DNA from: Lineolata rhizophorae
Lineage: Eukaryota; Ascomycota; Dothideomycetes; Lineolatales; Lineolataceae
Assembly (NCBI GenBank): GCA_010093515.1
Contig: MU001670.1
Span: 556,129-620,128, forward strand
Length of the DNA: 64,000 nucleotides
Direction: 5' to 3'
Shown here: one piece after another, positions 1-11,421 of the stretch
Numbering within the stretch: position 1 is the stretch's first letter
Layout: each line of letters begins with the position of its first letter
Program-made: the position numbers and the translations under genes
The notes under the pieces: generated by a model
Database searches by the model: none
What the model saw: the letters and a program-made list of their open reading frames with translations, nothing else
Told to the model about the DNA's origin: nothing

Positions 1-1274
1 CAGGCGAATGAACCGCGCCATCGGTGCTGAGTTTCAAGGGGAGAAACAAATCTATTTCGCGCCGTTCCGGTTCGGCCAGGTCCGACGCGTCGCGTGAACC
101 TTTTGACGAATCGTTGGAGCTCTCCGCATCGATAGGCCGGTTCTCCGGCGTCATTGGAGGCGTGGACGGCACGCGCAGAGAAAGATTCTGCGTCCCTTGC
201 TCCAGTTGCTGTTGGTGCTTTCCCCCTGGATTCGAAACCGTGGCACTGCTGTAGATGCGGCCGTACAGCAGCTCGGTAAGAAACGCCGAAGAGGCGTAAA
301 TGTCAGAGTTGACCCTGAACGATGGGCCTTTGCCCGAGGTTCGTGGGTACAGGTACACCTTGGTGTCACCATTGTCGTCCCACAGCTCCGGTACCTGGGC
401 GCAACCATATCGTAAGCAGACCAAATCGATATTTCAACGCATGTGCTTTGCACCTTCTAGAACACTGTTCGCAGCCGCACCTGCCCCTCGTGCACACGCC
501 ACAGTCACCCACGTCGCACCAGGCGCCACCAGCTGATTCACCTTCCCGACAGCTGCCACAACCTCAACCTCGCAAGGAAAAGAAAGAATCCAGAGGACGT
601 ACCGGCTGCGCATTCAACATCGGCCCCAAATCATACGGCGTCCTCTTCCCATCCGTGGAATATATCCACGCCTGCGGCCTATTCTCCTCCGCCTTCGACG
701 CATGTCTCGAGTGGCCCCCCGGCAACCAAGTCCTCCTCTTCAACCTGCCCTCCTTCTCCTTATTCGCCGCCGCCGGCGACGCCGGCGTCATCGGCGTCGC
801 CGGCGTCGTCGCGCCCCCTAGCCCCGCGCTGCCCGGCCTCGCGCTGCCCGGCGACGCGCCGGCGCTCCGCGGCCGCGCCCCCGCGGCGACCCCATCGGCC
901 GTGACCAGCGGCGGCGGCGCGAGCCGGGCGCTCGCGCCGCGCGCGTGTTGCTCCGGGAGCGGCTTGCGGTGCAGCACGCCGGGCGGCGGCGGCGGTGGGG
1001 GCTGGTGCTGCGGGCCGGGCGGCTCGTGGGAGCGCGAGCGCGGCTGCTGCTTCGCGAGTTTGTTGTTCGCCAGAGGGGCGCGGCCGCGGGCGCCGGCCGG
1101 GTCGAGCAGGTTCGTCGCCGAGTGGCTGTTCGTGGGCGCGGTCGAGCCGTAGGGCCCGCGGCCCGCGTGGTCGAACTGCGAGTCGTAGGCGGCGGCGGCG
1201 GAGAGCGAGAACATGGAGGAGAGGCGGCGCGCCGAGCGATGCTTTGTGTCGTCGCCCTTGCCGTTGGCGGCCAT
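1..1274 (-). CDS. Conserved ascomycete protein of unknown function, 5' part (runs off window)
   Basis: The first coding exon is 1274-603 and the second runs from 394 past the window edge; the 208-bp intron (602-395) has a GTACGT donor and a CAG acceptor in phase 0. The start is the ATG at 1274 (MAANGKGDDT); the frame is open upstream but has no better ATG. Residues 1-200 are low complexity (Ser, Ala, Pro, a poly-Pro run) with a basic RRTWLPGGHSR segment near residue 180. After the intron comes a better-ordered block, PELWDDNGDTKVYLYPR, followed by FRVNSDIYASSAFLTELLYG. This order resembles, from memory, a large Pezizomycotina family of unknown function (DUF8004-type). I infer a cytoplasmic protein; no catalytic motif is visible in the part present. 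The gene is real with high confidence; its function is unknown. Confidence 0.8.
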
Positions 1275-3748
1275 TGTGTATATAATTGTGCCTTTTGTTT
1301 GATGGTCTGTAGGAGCTAAGTTCAAGGGAACAAGGTGTGTCGTGGATTAAGGGTCCAAAGGAGGGAACCAAAGAGATGGACGGAACTACGGCTAGGAGCC
1401 GGAAACGGCAAAACGAGCGACAGATCGGTGACGTAGGGACACGACGTGGGCGGCTTTGAGGGGAGAGCTAGGTTTAAAAGCGCATGAGTGTTAAGAATGG
1501 CCCACCAAAGAAAATGTGTGGGATTCAGCTGCAGGCTAGGATTAGAATTGCGCGAAGATGAGGGTGCATGGTGTTTAATAGGAAAGGGGGAGTTGAAAAG
1601 CAAAGCCAAGGCTGAGCGCGGCTTTTTACAAGCAGAGTGAGGAGACGTACGTGGACTCGTGGAGCGAAAAGGCGGAACTTGGCGGCGCTAGTATTCCCAC
1701 TTCGGGCGATTTGAGGTCTCGCCCAGGCTGCAAAGCCACAATATGTGCGTACGACCAGCCGAAACCGACGAAAGTTTCCCGAGAGGTGCCTTTTTGCAAG
1801 CAAGCGTTTGTCAAAACTAGGCAAGGAAGCAGGCGAACGCGGAATAGTTTCGCGAAACCAACGCGTTCTGTCAGGGGCCGCGTCGTTCTAAATATTCGTC
1901 TCAACACCGACGTAAGGCTGGCCTCCGCCTTGCGGCCACCTCGGCGTACGGGCTACGGAGTACGTACAATAGACGCTCCTTCTCACCACGCCATGCATTT
2001 GCGGCCCCTAAGCTGGGCCTGCTTATGACCAGGCACTCATCTTGCCCTAGCAAGGGGCTTTCCAACGCTCGTCCTGTTTGCTGGGCATTGCAGGCCTTCG
2101 AAACGCCCGGAAACGGACGAATCGCACCCGACCGGGCCCGTCCGCCAGGAACACCCGCAGCCAACCAGCCGCACCTAATCCCTCGCTACCAAACAAAAAG
2201 GCACGCGCCCGCCGAAATGTCACGCTTAGGATTCCCCCGAGTCGGCGATGGTGGTGGTACAGATTACGAAACTCACCCACGGCTCTTCTCCTCGAGCCTT
2301 TGCGCGGGGCCGGCAACAGTCGACCACAACGGGTAGTTGATTCCACGAGCCGGGCCTTGCACTTACCCAAGAGCCGGCGCCCCGCGATGGGCTCCTGCCG
2401 CAGTCTCCCTTGTCCCAGGGCTCGGTCCGTCAGTGCAGGCGCTGCAAGGAAGGACATTGAAAAGGGATGATCAGGAGCCGTGGTAGCACAGCCCCAGCGC
2501 CGCGGTGCACGCTTACGCGAGGATGGATGGCGCGATCGCACTTCGCCCGGAACGGGTCGGGATGCTTGCGCTCTGTGTGTATCCCTCCACCATGCGTTGT
2601 ACATATTGTACGTATGTGTGTACACATGTATATGTGCACTTGCAGCGCGGGAGAGCCTTTATCGATAGGATAGGGCTGCGGTCTCGGCCGGGGGCATCTT
2701 CCATGTGGTGGTGTGGTGTGAACTGCGGACGGCCGCTTATCTTTAGAAATGGCTTGCAGTAGCGGGCGCCCGAGGAGCGGACGATTAACGCGCATGCATT
2801 CCCGCATGTATGCACTGCGCGCGGCCGAAAGAATGAGGCCGTGCACATTCAAGTCTCACCCAATCCACGGGGGAAAAGGGAGCGTACCTAGAATAAGGCC
2901 AGGAAAGCCAGGACGGTACTAGATTGTCCTGCTTATACTTAGATGTGTTCCTCGATTCGGAGTCACGGCAAACCAGCCACAACACCGCCTGACATGTGTC
3001 CGATTGCTTGGGCGCGAAGTGGCTGATGATCTTAGTACATTGTCTTTCGAAAGAATGTCATGACTCTGTGGCGCAAGCCTGACAGTTCGTCCACTTGCTC
3101 GTGACTATCTGACTCACCGTGTCTACGTAGAATTATAGGTTGAAGGTCCACGTACGGTCCCCACACCTAGATACCCACAGTGGGGCTCCCCAAGTCAAAA
3201 AAGCGTGTCTCAGTCATCAAGCACAAAATCCATTCAAGCCAAGCATGTCTTCCATTCGTTTGCGCTATCCACTAGCACTCATGCCGAACTGCAAAAAGCC
3301 GACCGAGGTCATCCATGGCCTCAAATGCAACCAGTGCTCCTCTTTGAAAAGAAACATCCAATTTATCACCGGCAAATGCAGTCCGTCCGCGCAAATCCCC
3401 TATGTATGCAAGTCCACGCTCTAGAAGGGTGATGCAACCATTCCCGCTCTAACCAACGCCAACCGAATTGGAGAGCCTTCAAAGAAATCTCCCCTCGAGC
3501 AGAAGATAGATGCGGTAGACTTCGGCTTTGAAAAGAGAAAGTGTAGTTTCCTCGACCAAGGTACATTTCTAGTGGGTATCGATGCTCCGTTCCTTTGTCG
3601 AGGTGCACACGCAAGACCAAAAGGAGAAAAAAGGGAAAAAAAAAGGACACAAAGGAAACTGCGCACAAAGAAATTTTAAATATGTACTAGAAGTTATGCT
3701 ATCCCTTTAGCAGCTCTCTTCCCTTACGAACCTCGTAGGACATCCAGT
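1275..3748. other. Intergenic region, 2.5 kb
   Basis: No gene is supported here. Open frames on both strands overlap one another, are compositionally biased and contain no recognisable motif. The stretch holds the upstream regions of the 1274 gene and 3' flank of the GH55 gene, one copy of the recurrent TACGGAGTACGTA motif at 1954-1966, and a TG/TA-alternating patch near 2600-2640. Confidence 0.6.
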
Positions 3749-6133
3749 TTAGGACGCGCGCCAGAGCGCGAGGGTCGCGCAGAAGTTGCTGCGGTTGTCG
3801 GCATCGAGCGCCTGGCTCTCGCCGTCCCTCGTCACCATGTTGACGGCCGCCTTGGTGCTCAGGCCGAAGATGGACACGTCCGAATCGCCCTCGATGGAGA
3901 CCATGTTGGTCTGGCAGTTCTGCTCGCCGACGCACACCTGACCGTAGTTCTCGAAGAACGAGTACAGGCCGGCGCCGTAGATGAGCACGTCGGAGCTGTC
4001 CATGACACGCACGCCCCAAGACTTCTTGCAGCTCGCGCTGTCATTGCCGGACGCGCTGCAGAAGGAGCTGAAATCCGGGTCGGCGAGGGCCTGCTGGGGC
4101 GCGAACGGCTTGGTCGCGTCCGGGTTAGACTGGTAGTAGGGCGTCTCGGTCTGGATGTGGCCCATGAAGACGTTCTGCGCGCCGTTAAGCTGGTAGTTGT
4201 AGAGCACGTTGTGCTCAGAGGCGGTGCCCCAGAGCCAGACGGCGCCCGTCGACTCCAGGAGCACGCCGCGCGCGTTGAAGATGTCGATCTGGTTGTGGTC
4301 TGCCATATCGAGCTCGTGGTCGGAGACCCAGAACCAGCAGTTCTCGATATAGGCAGACGCCTCGCCAGTCGTGTGCAAGAGAAGACCCGCGCCAACGCAG
4401 TTCATGTTCGGGTCGCTGTGATCGACATCCGGGTTCTTGGAGCACTGGTCGGACTGCAGGTTGGTACCAGCGTAGCCACCGACGCGGAAGTGGACGTCCC
4501 AGAGGGCGCCCTGGCCCTGTTCCGAAGCGGCATTCCACTGCATCAGGGTGCAACCGGGAGCGGGTCCCTGGGTGCCGAGAATGAGGTCTTGCATCTCCAC
4601 AGCCAGAGCCGTTGAATCCTCGCCGACCTTGATCATAGGCTTCAGGCTGGTCTCGTCGGCAAATCCGTCGCCAGTCGCGAGCAGCATCGGCCAGATCTCA
4701 CCAACGATCTTGATGTTCTTATTAATCGTGATAGTGTCCGTGATGAGGTACGCGCCGTGGTCGAAGTACAGAATCTGATCATCAGCGACGGAATCAATTG
4801 CGCTCTGGATCGCAGCAGTGTCATCGGTAGAACCGTCACCAACAGCGCCCTGATCCTTGATGTGGACGAAGGAGCTAGCGGACAGATCCTCGTACTGCGG
4901 CTTCGTGCGCTCAAACACGCCGTTGTCGCCAATCAAGGGTTGCGGTACATCCGGAACCTCGATCATATCCTGGACGCGCTCGCCGTTGCTGCCAATGTAC
5001 ATACGGCCTTGGGCCCAAGACTTCACCACGCCGGAATTGCCGAGAATAGCCTGGTCCGTATCCGACGCGACAGCGATCGGAGCGCCGCCAAAGTCAACGT
5101 TGTTGATGAGAAGGCTTCCGCCGGTTTCGGGAACCGTGACAGGATCCCGCTTGAACGCAGTGCGGACGCCGATGTGGGTGTTCGTGAACGTGGAATCCAT
5201 CAGGAGCACAGATCCAACGGTCTGGTTCTCTGGCGAGTTAGACATGTCGATACCGATGCCGCAGTGGTTGATATTAAGCGACTTGAGAGTCCAGAGCCAG
5301 TTCCAGTTCATGAAGATGGCCGTCTTGCAGTTGTTGAACGTCAGGTTGCGAGTGGTGAACTGCTGGCTACCGAAGAAAGCGCCGTAGTTGCCCCCGTTGA
5401 ACGTGAGGTCAGCCATGAAGCCGCCAGAGCCGTTGTCCATGAAGATGCCCTGCTGCTTGTTGTTCTCACTACCGTCCTCGATCATATCAAAGCGGATATT
5501 CTGAAGACTGGTCGCTTGGGCCACCTGCCAGTGGATACCTGCGCCACGGTCCATGGGCATCTCCGTCAAGTCGATGACAAAGTTGCGGATCTGACGGAAG
5601 AAGTTGTTCTGGTTGGTGTACCAGTTGGAGCCGTCGTTCTCGTACGGGTCGGCGTCGATAACAGCCATACCCTCGAAGCTCGCGTCGGCCTTGATCACTG
5701 GGAGATCGTTGGCATCGCCGATAAGCTGGGTGTAGTAGTACTGAACGATGGGCTTGCTAACGCGGTACTCGCCCGGCGGGAAGTAGACGATGGCCGGCGT
5801 GGTAGTGGAAGAGTCACAGTTCTGGCCACAGCGGTTACCCTCGCTGATAGCCTGATTGATGGCGTCGGTGTCGTCGCCACCATTGCCGGCGCCGTAGTCC
5901 TTAACATTGCGGAAGATCTTGTAGTCGCCGTTGCCGTTGAACGGAGGGGAGCCGTTGCGCTCGATGTCCGCCATCCAAAAGCTACCAGCGTCCGCAGACG
6001 CAGCAACGGAGACCTCGGGGTCCGGAACAGAGACGCTTGTGGACAGCGGGACGCCAGTGACGAGAGTACCAGGGTTCGCAAGCAAAGTGAAGAAGGTGAG
6101 CGCTGCGAACAGCGCGGCATTGAAGGCGATCAT
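3749..6133 (-). CDS. Secreted glucan 1,3-beta-glucosidase, glycoside hydrolase family 55
   Basis: A single-exon gene of 794 residues. The N-terminus has a hydrophobic signal peptide (about residues 1-28). Two tandem pectate-lyase-like beta-helix modules follow, each opening with the same signature: VKDYGAGNGGDDTDAINQA near residue 78 and IKDQGAVGDGSTDDTAAIQ near residue 425. This duplicated right-handed helix is the hallmark of GH55, whose members release glucose or laminari-oligosaccharides from the non-reducing end of beta-1,3-glucan. The WLWGTASEH segment near residue 635 probably holds the catalytic acid Glu, by analogy with basidiomycete Lam55A (recalled, not aligned). Length fits the family (about 750-800). 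The likely role is turnover of fungal wall glucan or mycoparasitic/saprophytic digestion outside the cell. The long upstream region (2.8 kb) may hold its regulation. Confidence 0.95.
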   Translation of the reverse strand: MIAFNAALFAALTFFTLLANPGTLVTGVPLSTSVSVPDPEVSVAASADAGSFWMADIERNGSPPFNGNGDYKIFRNVKDYGAGNGGDDTDAINQAISEGNRCGQNCDSSTTTPAIVYFPPGEYRVSKPIVQYYYTQLIGDANDLPVIKADASFEGMAVIDADPYENDGSNWYTNQNNFFRQIRNFVIDLTEMPMDRGAGIHWQVAQATSLQNIRFDMIEDGSENNKQQGIFMDNGSGGFMADLTFNGGNYGAFFGSQQFTTRNLTFNNCKTAIFMNWNWLWTLKSLNINHCGIGIDMSNSPENQTVGSVLLMDSTFTNTHIGVRTAFKRDPVTVPETGGSLLINNVDFGGAPIAVASDTDQAILGNSGVVKSWAQGRMYIGSNGERVQDMIEVPDVPQPLIGDNGVFERTKPQYEDLSASSFVHIKDQGAVGDGSTDDTAAIQSAIDSVADDQILYFDHGAYLITDTITINKNIKIVGEIWPMLLATGDGFADETSLKPMIKVGEDSTALAVEMQDLILGTQGPAPGCTLMQWNAASEQGQGALWDVHFRVGGYAGTNLQSDQCSKNPDVDHSDPNMNCVGAGLLLHTTGEASAYIENCWFWVSDHELDMADHNQIDIFNARGVLLESTGAVWLWGTASEHNVLYNYQLNGAQNVFMGHIQTETPYYQSNPDATKPFAPQQALADPDFSSFCSASGNDSASCKKSWGVRVMDSSDVLIYGAGLYSFFENYGQVCVGEQNCQTNMVSIEGDSDVSIFGLSTKAAVNMVTRDGESQALDADNRSNFCATLALWRAS

Positions 6134-8971
6134 GATGCAGAAGACCCTGCTTCTGGTTGCGCGAAGGAAAGTGTGGTAGATGCGAAGAGCGTAAAGACCG
6201 AAGCTTTTGGGGAAAGAGTATCGGAAGTCAGCGAGCCTGCCTGACTACACGAGTAAGATTTGTGCTGTTTTTGCGGAGCCAGTCCTAAAATGCTAGGCAC
6301 GGTACGCAGAAGCGCTCGAGCGGAGAAAGGAAGTTTTGCAATAGCAGGGCGGAAAGCGTGGCTGGCAACCCTTTAAGAAGCGGACGTTGAAGGAAGAATG
6401 CAGAGGCAAGCGAGCGTGAGGCAAAAGCGTTGTTGTGTTACAATGTTGTTGGCTAGAAAATGCTAGGCACCAACAGAGCAGGCACAACACAGCAACGTGC
6501 AGTGGAAGGCGGAAAGAGCGAGAAATGAGCGGTGGGGAGCACCTAGACGGGAAGGGACGACCTGCGGGGTGGCTTCCTGATATATACGTACCGACGTTCT
6601 CGCTCACGCTGCAACTGCCCGGGAGGCTCGAGCGGCGGTGGCGTCTCAGGGGTGCGAGAGGGCAGCACTTGCCGAAGACCAAGCGCGATGTTTCCTTGAT
6701 CCGCGTTTCGTGTTTCAGATAGCCGTGTGTGGAGACCGTCTCCGAGCTGGTGGTTTCCGGCTTCATTTATATATGCTCCACTGGCACTCCTCAAGTGACG
6801 CCGGTCACAAGCGTCTCGTACGCTCTCATTTGCGGTGCTGTAATGCACATCTTGGCGGTCATTCTCCCACGCCTCATGATTGACCTCGTCTAGATATGAT
6901 GTGCCGCTTCGCACGGGCATGCCGCCGTCCACGCTGCTCCTCGGCCCGCCGGCCATGTAACGATACGTCGCCGGGTTCGAGACCGGGGCTGCGATCGTGT
7001 GGGTGCTAGCCGGGCATGTCTCCCGGCCAGCCATGCCTCTCTCTTGCTCCCTCGCCAAGCAACAAAGAGCGGTGCGGCGCGACGGCGCGCGCGCTCTGCC
7101 CGAGGCGCCTACGGACAAGACATGGGCACAGACAGTCACAGGAAATCGAAGGCGAGACCCGAACGGCGCGGGTTGCGAGCGGGCGGGCGAGCGTCTCTGT
7201 GCGAGTGGAACGGCAGCGCGATGTGGCCGGCTGTGCGCAGGGGGGGTTGTGTGGCCAGCGGCGCACGCAAGACAGGCAGCACACGACGTTCAAAGAAAGG
7301 GGGCCCGGCCGCGATGTGTGGAGCACGTTGTCCGGTTCCTGGACTCGGCTGCGGCCCGGCCATGGCCCCCCGGCCCCGCATCGAGTGGCTGAGAGGGCGC
7401 CGCGCGTGCATGAAACGCCAGGTACCGAAACGCGCTTGCTGAGCCCGGCAGCCACCACCAGGGCCCCGCCGGCGCGCCGCGCGCCACTCGCCGGCGCCCC
7501 ATCGGGCCTGGTCAGACGCCACACTCCGCTGCCCCCTCTCCCAGTCTCCGCCGGCGATCCCTGAGCGCCGGCCGTGTGCCCTGCTGGCGCGCGCCCTCAA
7601 TCAGCCCGCCGCTCAATCACGACCCACCGTCTTGCCAATCTCAGCCCAGCCCTGACGACGGCCCGCTCTTTCGCTGGCGCCTCTCCCGCCTTGGACGCGA
7701 GCGCCACAGAAGCAGGATACATGCCCGAGGCATTTTAGCCGCTTGAACTTCATTCACTGCTTTTTTTATTATAGGCTTCGCGGCCCTCTCGCCACCGCGA
7801 AAACCAGCATGTTCCACGGAATTTCCCACCCAACGTCCGTCCTCCATCCATGTCGTTTAGTGACGGCCTATAGCTTGCGTGGACGGCTGCATGCGTGCGA
7901 CTCGCAACCGCACTGGAAGTCGAAAGGGAAAGGGTGATGGTTTTTGCCTCCGCTATACCAGACCTCCAAGAGAAGCCGCGTCGGCGCACCCTGGAAGGAG
8001 CAGCGAGCCTTCAGCCGTCGGGGGTTACACCACATGGAGGGGCTGACCCCGCGGCGCGTACCCCGCCATCGCGGGCGTCCGTCCCTCCGCAAAACCGCCG
8101 CTCGTAGTGGTATCCCGGGGCCCGGGGCTGCCCCCAAGCGCACATGCAAGATCAAGGGAGCCATCACGAGGCTGGCTGGGTCTGGTAGCATCCGGCAGGG
8201 CTGCAGCCCCATTTCGGTATCCTCGGACAGTCCGGGGCCTTGCCTTTTGAGCGCTTCTCCGCAGCCTGTCGTCACGCTCGTTAATTAGATAATTCTGATT
8301 AAAGGGTCCATCCCCTGCCTGTCCTTGCGGAAGTCGAAATCCGAGTGGTCCGAGGCACGACTGATATCTAGCCCCTCAATATCGTGATTCCTGTGGCAGA
8401 ATCTGCGAACTGAAAAGGCCATTCGCTCGAGACGTCATTGGGATGCCCAACTTTTGCTTTTACGCATTAGAATCGCAATTCTTTGCAGGCCTAGCCCAAG
8501 TCACCCGCGGCTTGGGCCGCACCTCGGTGGTTGCCGGACCCTTGCCACCATCTCAGGAGGCACGCTCACGCGCCCTGTGCGCCGAGTGGTGTTCTACATA
8601 GATGCGCGGATCGAACGCTAGGTAGACGACCGACCAACTAGTCCCAGGCGTTCTTTGTCCCGGGTATACCATAGAGGATACAAGCGTTCTGGGCTGTCAC
8701 GGCTGCGTGCCATTTCTTTGTGCAATTAATACGATCGTGCCTCCACCCCGGACCCAACCTTCTTGACTTCCTTTTCTGGATTTCAGTTGTCTAAAATTTA
8801 CTACTTTAGTGCCTCATGCAAAAATGAAATTTTATGTGTCTGCCACGGAGATGAGAGTGTCTAGTCCCTTCTCCTGAATGATCATACCAACCCACTACAA
8901 CGCCGTAAACTAGCTTTCGACTAGAGTATCCCACATTATAGCACATTTCACTCACCTCTACTATCACATGC
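6134..8971. other. Intergenic region, 2.8 kb
   Basis: It contains the upstream region of the GH55 gene and the 3' flank of the aminotransferase gene. The part from about 7000 to 8200 is very GC-rich with overlapping biased open frames on both strands. From 8290 to 8970 the sequence turns AT-rich with stops in all frames. A TATATAAAT-like element on the minus strand lies near 6764-6775, too far from the GH55 start (about 630 bp) to assign firmly. No gene is supported. Confidence 0.55.
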
Positions 8972-10727
8972 TCACCAGAAGTTCCGGGGCTCCTTCCCCG
9001 CCTGGTCTTTGTCCGGCTCTGGTCGCATGCCAGACTTCTCGCCGCTCAGCATTTTCTTCATGACACGTGCGAGGCGGATGACGCCCTCCTCGAGCGCATC
9101 CTCGGCCTCCCACGCAAAGCACAGCCGAACGTCATGCGGGAATGTGATAGCGTTCTCCGGGGCGTCATGGCCATCGGCATCGCCGCCGCCGCCGCTGCCC
9201 GGCACCTCGAAGAGTGCGCCCTGTGCAACGATGAGGTTCTCGTCGTCGCGCGCGCGCTCTGCGATGGTCGCACCGTCGAGCGCCGCCGGCAGCGTCACCC
9301 ACACGAAGTAGCCGCCCGCGACCTGGCGGTCGGACTGCGGCAGGCGCGCGCCCAGCGGCACCAGGTGCTCGTGCATGGCGGCCACCAAGGCCCGATATCG
9401 CGCCGCGTATGCCGGTTGCAGCGTCGAATAGATGTGGCGCTGGATGTGGCCGGACTCGAGCGCGTCGGCCAGGAAGGTGGCGACAAGCTGCGAGGGCGCG
9501 CCGCCGGATCTCGTGGAACCTCTGGGCGACGAAAAGAGGGCGGGTTAGTTATCCTCACCAGTTCTAGAGCGTGGCTTACCACAGAAAGCGGGTCCTTTTT
9601 TTTTCCCCTTTTTGTGCTGGTTGGATATTCAGACCGCCCGTTCTGTCTTTTACCACCCTCAGGAGGCGGCATTGGTAAGTAAGTTCCTACGTTTGCGAAA
9701 CACCCCAGGCCAGCTTCGGCGTGCCTTCAACCCAACCTGTACGCACACCGGGCCCGCAGATTTTGCTGAAACTGCCATTGCTAGCGGCGTTTCCAAATCC
9801 ATCGGCGCCGTCGCGCTCGGCGCCGCCGTCAAGGTAGCGATCCACGTCGACGATACGCGGGAGGACGGCTTTGTCTAGTACCGCCTTCGGCGAGGGTTTC
9901 GCCGACCACTGCAGATGGTCGTAGACGTCGTCTGTGATGATCAAAGCGTCGAATTCACGGGCGACTCGGACAAGGTCTTCGCGCCTTCGCAGAGACATCG
10001 TCTTCGATGAGGGGTTGGCGAAAGACGGCACTGCATAGATGACGTGGCGATAAATCTTACTCCACGGCCTGGCCGGCTTGATTTTCTGTGAAAGACGAGA
10101 GGTTAACAGAGTGGGCCAAAGCCGGCCCTCCACCAAAAGTCCCCAGGCCGTACAATCTCCTGTGCCATTTCCTCCCCCAATAACAGAAAGAAACAACAGG
10201 TCAATCCATACAGGTTCCGAATTCCCTTCGTCCCTAGCCCTCTTCTCGCTTTTCTCAATCTCTTTCCTCAAAAACCCCACATCCACGCCTTCCTCGTCCT
10301 CGGGCACCGCCCTCATTTTAGCCCCGAACCCGCTATCCGTAAAGATCCGAAAAGCCAGCATGTACGCCGGCGCCACGATCCACACGTTGCGCGTGAAAAC
10401 CGGGTCCGTGAAGACCTGCAGCATGCACGCCAGGTTCTGCGACGCGCCGCCCGTGATGGCCACCCGCTCGGCCATGATCGGGCTCGCCGTCGCTGTCGCC
10501 GTCGCCGTCGGGCCCCGTGGCGCGTAGAACTCCGTCAGCCACCGCGCCAGCGCCGCCTGCAGCGGTGGATACCCCTGGTCCGGCCCGTAGAGCAGCGCGG
10601 GATGCGCGACGGCGGGGCTAGAGAGGGCGCGTGAGGCGGCTTGGGAGAGCATTGGGGCGGGCAGGAGCGCCGGGTTGGGCCAGCCACGGAGGAGGTTGAT
10701 GAGCGGCTTGTTGGCGGACGACGCCAT
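8972..10727 (-). CDS. PLP-dependent aminotransferase, class I/II (fold type I)
   Basis: Three coding exons: 10727-10212, 10085-9691 and 9521-8972. Introns are 126 bp (GTATGG donor, CAG, phase 0) and 169 bp (GTAGGA donor, CAG, phase 2), giving 486 residues. The start ATG opens MASSANKPLINLLRGWPN, a usual start for this fungal group. Visible family features are YGPDQGYPPLQAALARWL near residue 47, the ITGGASQNL turn that binds cofactor phosphate, SFANP near residue 193, TDDVYD near residue 223 (Asp to the pyridine nitrogen), and the Schiff-base lysine in SFSKICGPGVRTGW at about residue 280. It resembles aromatic/2-aminoadipate or valine-pyruvate type transaminases; the substrate cannot be read from the sequence. 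There is no targeting signal, so it is probably cytosolic. A hexanucleotide repeat near 10485-10511 encodes an alternating Thr-Ala run. Confidence 0.92.
10485..10511. repeat. Coding hexanucleotide microsatellite (about 4 units)
   Basis: On the minus strand, units of GCGACG (one with an A) encode an alternating Thr-Ala stretch in a surface loop of the aminotransferase. The length is probably polymorphic between strains. Confidence 0.6.
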
Positions 10728-11421
10728 TGTGGTGCGTGGCGGGGTTTTCGACGTGGGCTTTTCCCTTGTACTTCTTAGGTGGTGTTCTCTTGGCGGTCGG
10801 CGCGGAAGGAATTGCGATCAGGGGTGTTATGTGTTCTTCGGGCAAAATGGGAAAAGAAGAAAAGTATCGAGAGGCGCTGTTGCATTCGTGTTCGGTGATA
10901 CGCGATGGCGATGACGCGATGATGCAGCGCGATCGGATCGGGCCGAGTTGCACTGCGTGTGGTTGGTGGGGCTAGGGTTAGGATACTGTTTGACTTACCG
11001 GAAATGTGGATTTATGTAGTAAAGTGAAAGAGAAATATCATTCTGAATAGCTTTAGCAGTTACCAATGCTGATAATATTATGAGGACTTGTTTTCAACTA
11101 CGATACAATCTCTAGAAAACAATGCATAAAAAGTAATACACCTACAATCACCGCAACATCTACATTCCCCCTTGGAATACACTCCGCGCTAAGATGCCGG
11201 TAGCACAGCAGCAAACTTTAGATACATAATTTTACAAGGCCTTGATAATGTAGGCTTTACAGCAATTGCGAACTTAAATCCTGGAAATATAACAAACAAA
11301 GAAAGGCCAAGGAAAGCTTGCCATGTTGGTTATCTCTCCTTGTAACTGTTCCAGAACAAGTACGAACTCGTAAGCAACCGTGCGACAGAGAATGTTCGCT
11401 CGGGTACAGGTTAAAATAAGC
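10728..11421. other. Intergenic region, AT-rich from about 10980
   Basis: It holds the promoter side of the aminotransferase gene (to about 10980) and then AT-rich sequence with short frames leading to the 3' end of the HET gene. No gene, repeat or RNA is seen. It marks the left edge of the AT-richer stretch that continues to about 17 kb. Confidence 0.55.

Noticed and set aside
4757-6244. 495-codon frame on the plus strand opposite GH55
   Set aside because: It mirrors the GH55 gene, has no motif, and arises from the GC-rich codons of the real gene.
6960-6990. GGTTCGAGACC resembling a tRNA T-arm
   Set aside because: No matching acceptor stem, D-arm or anticodon arm at the right distances on either strand.
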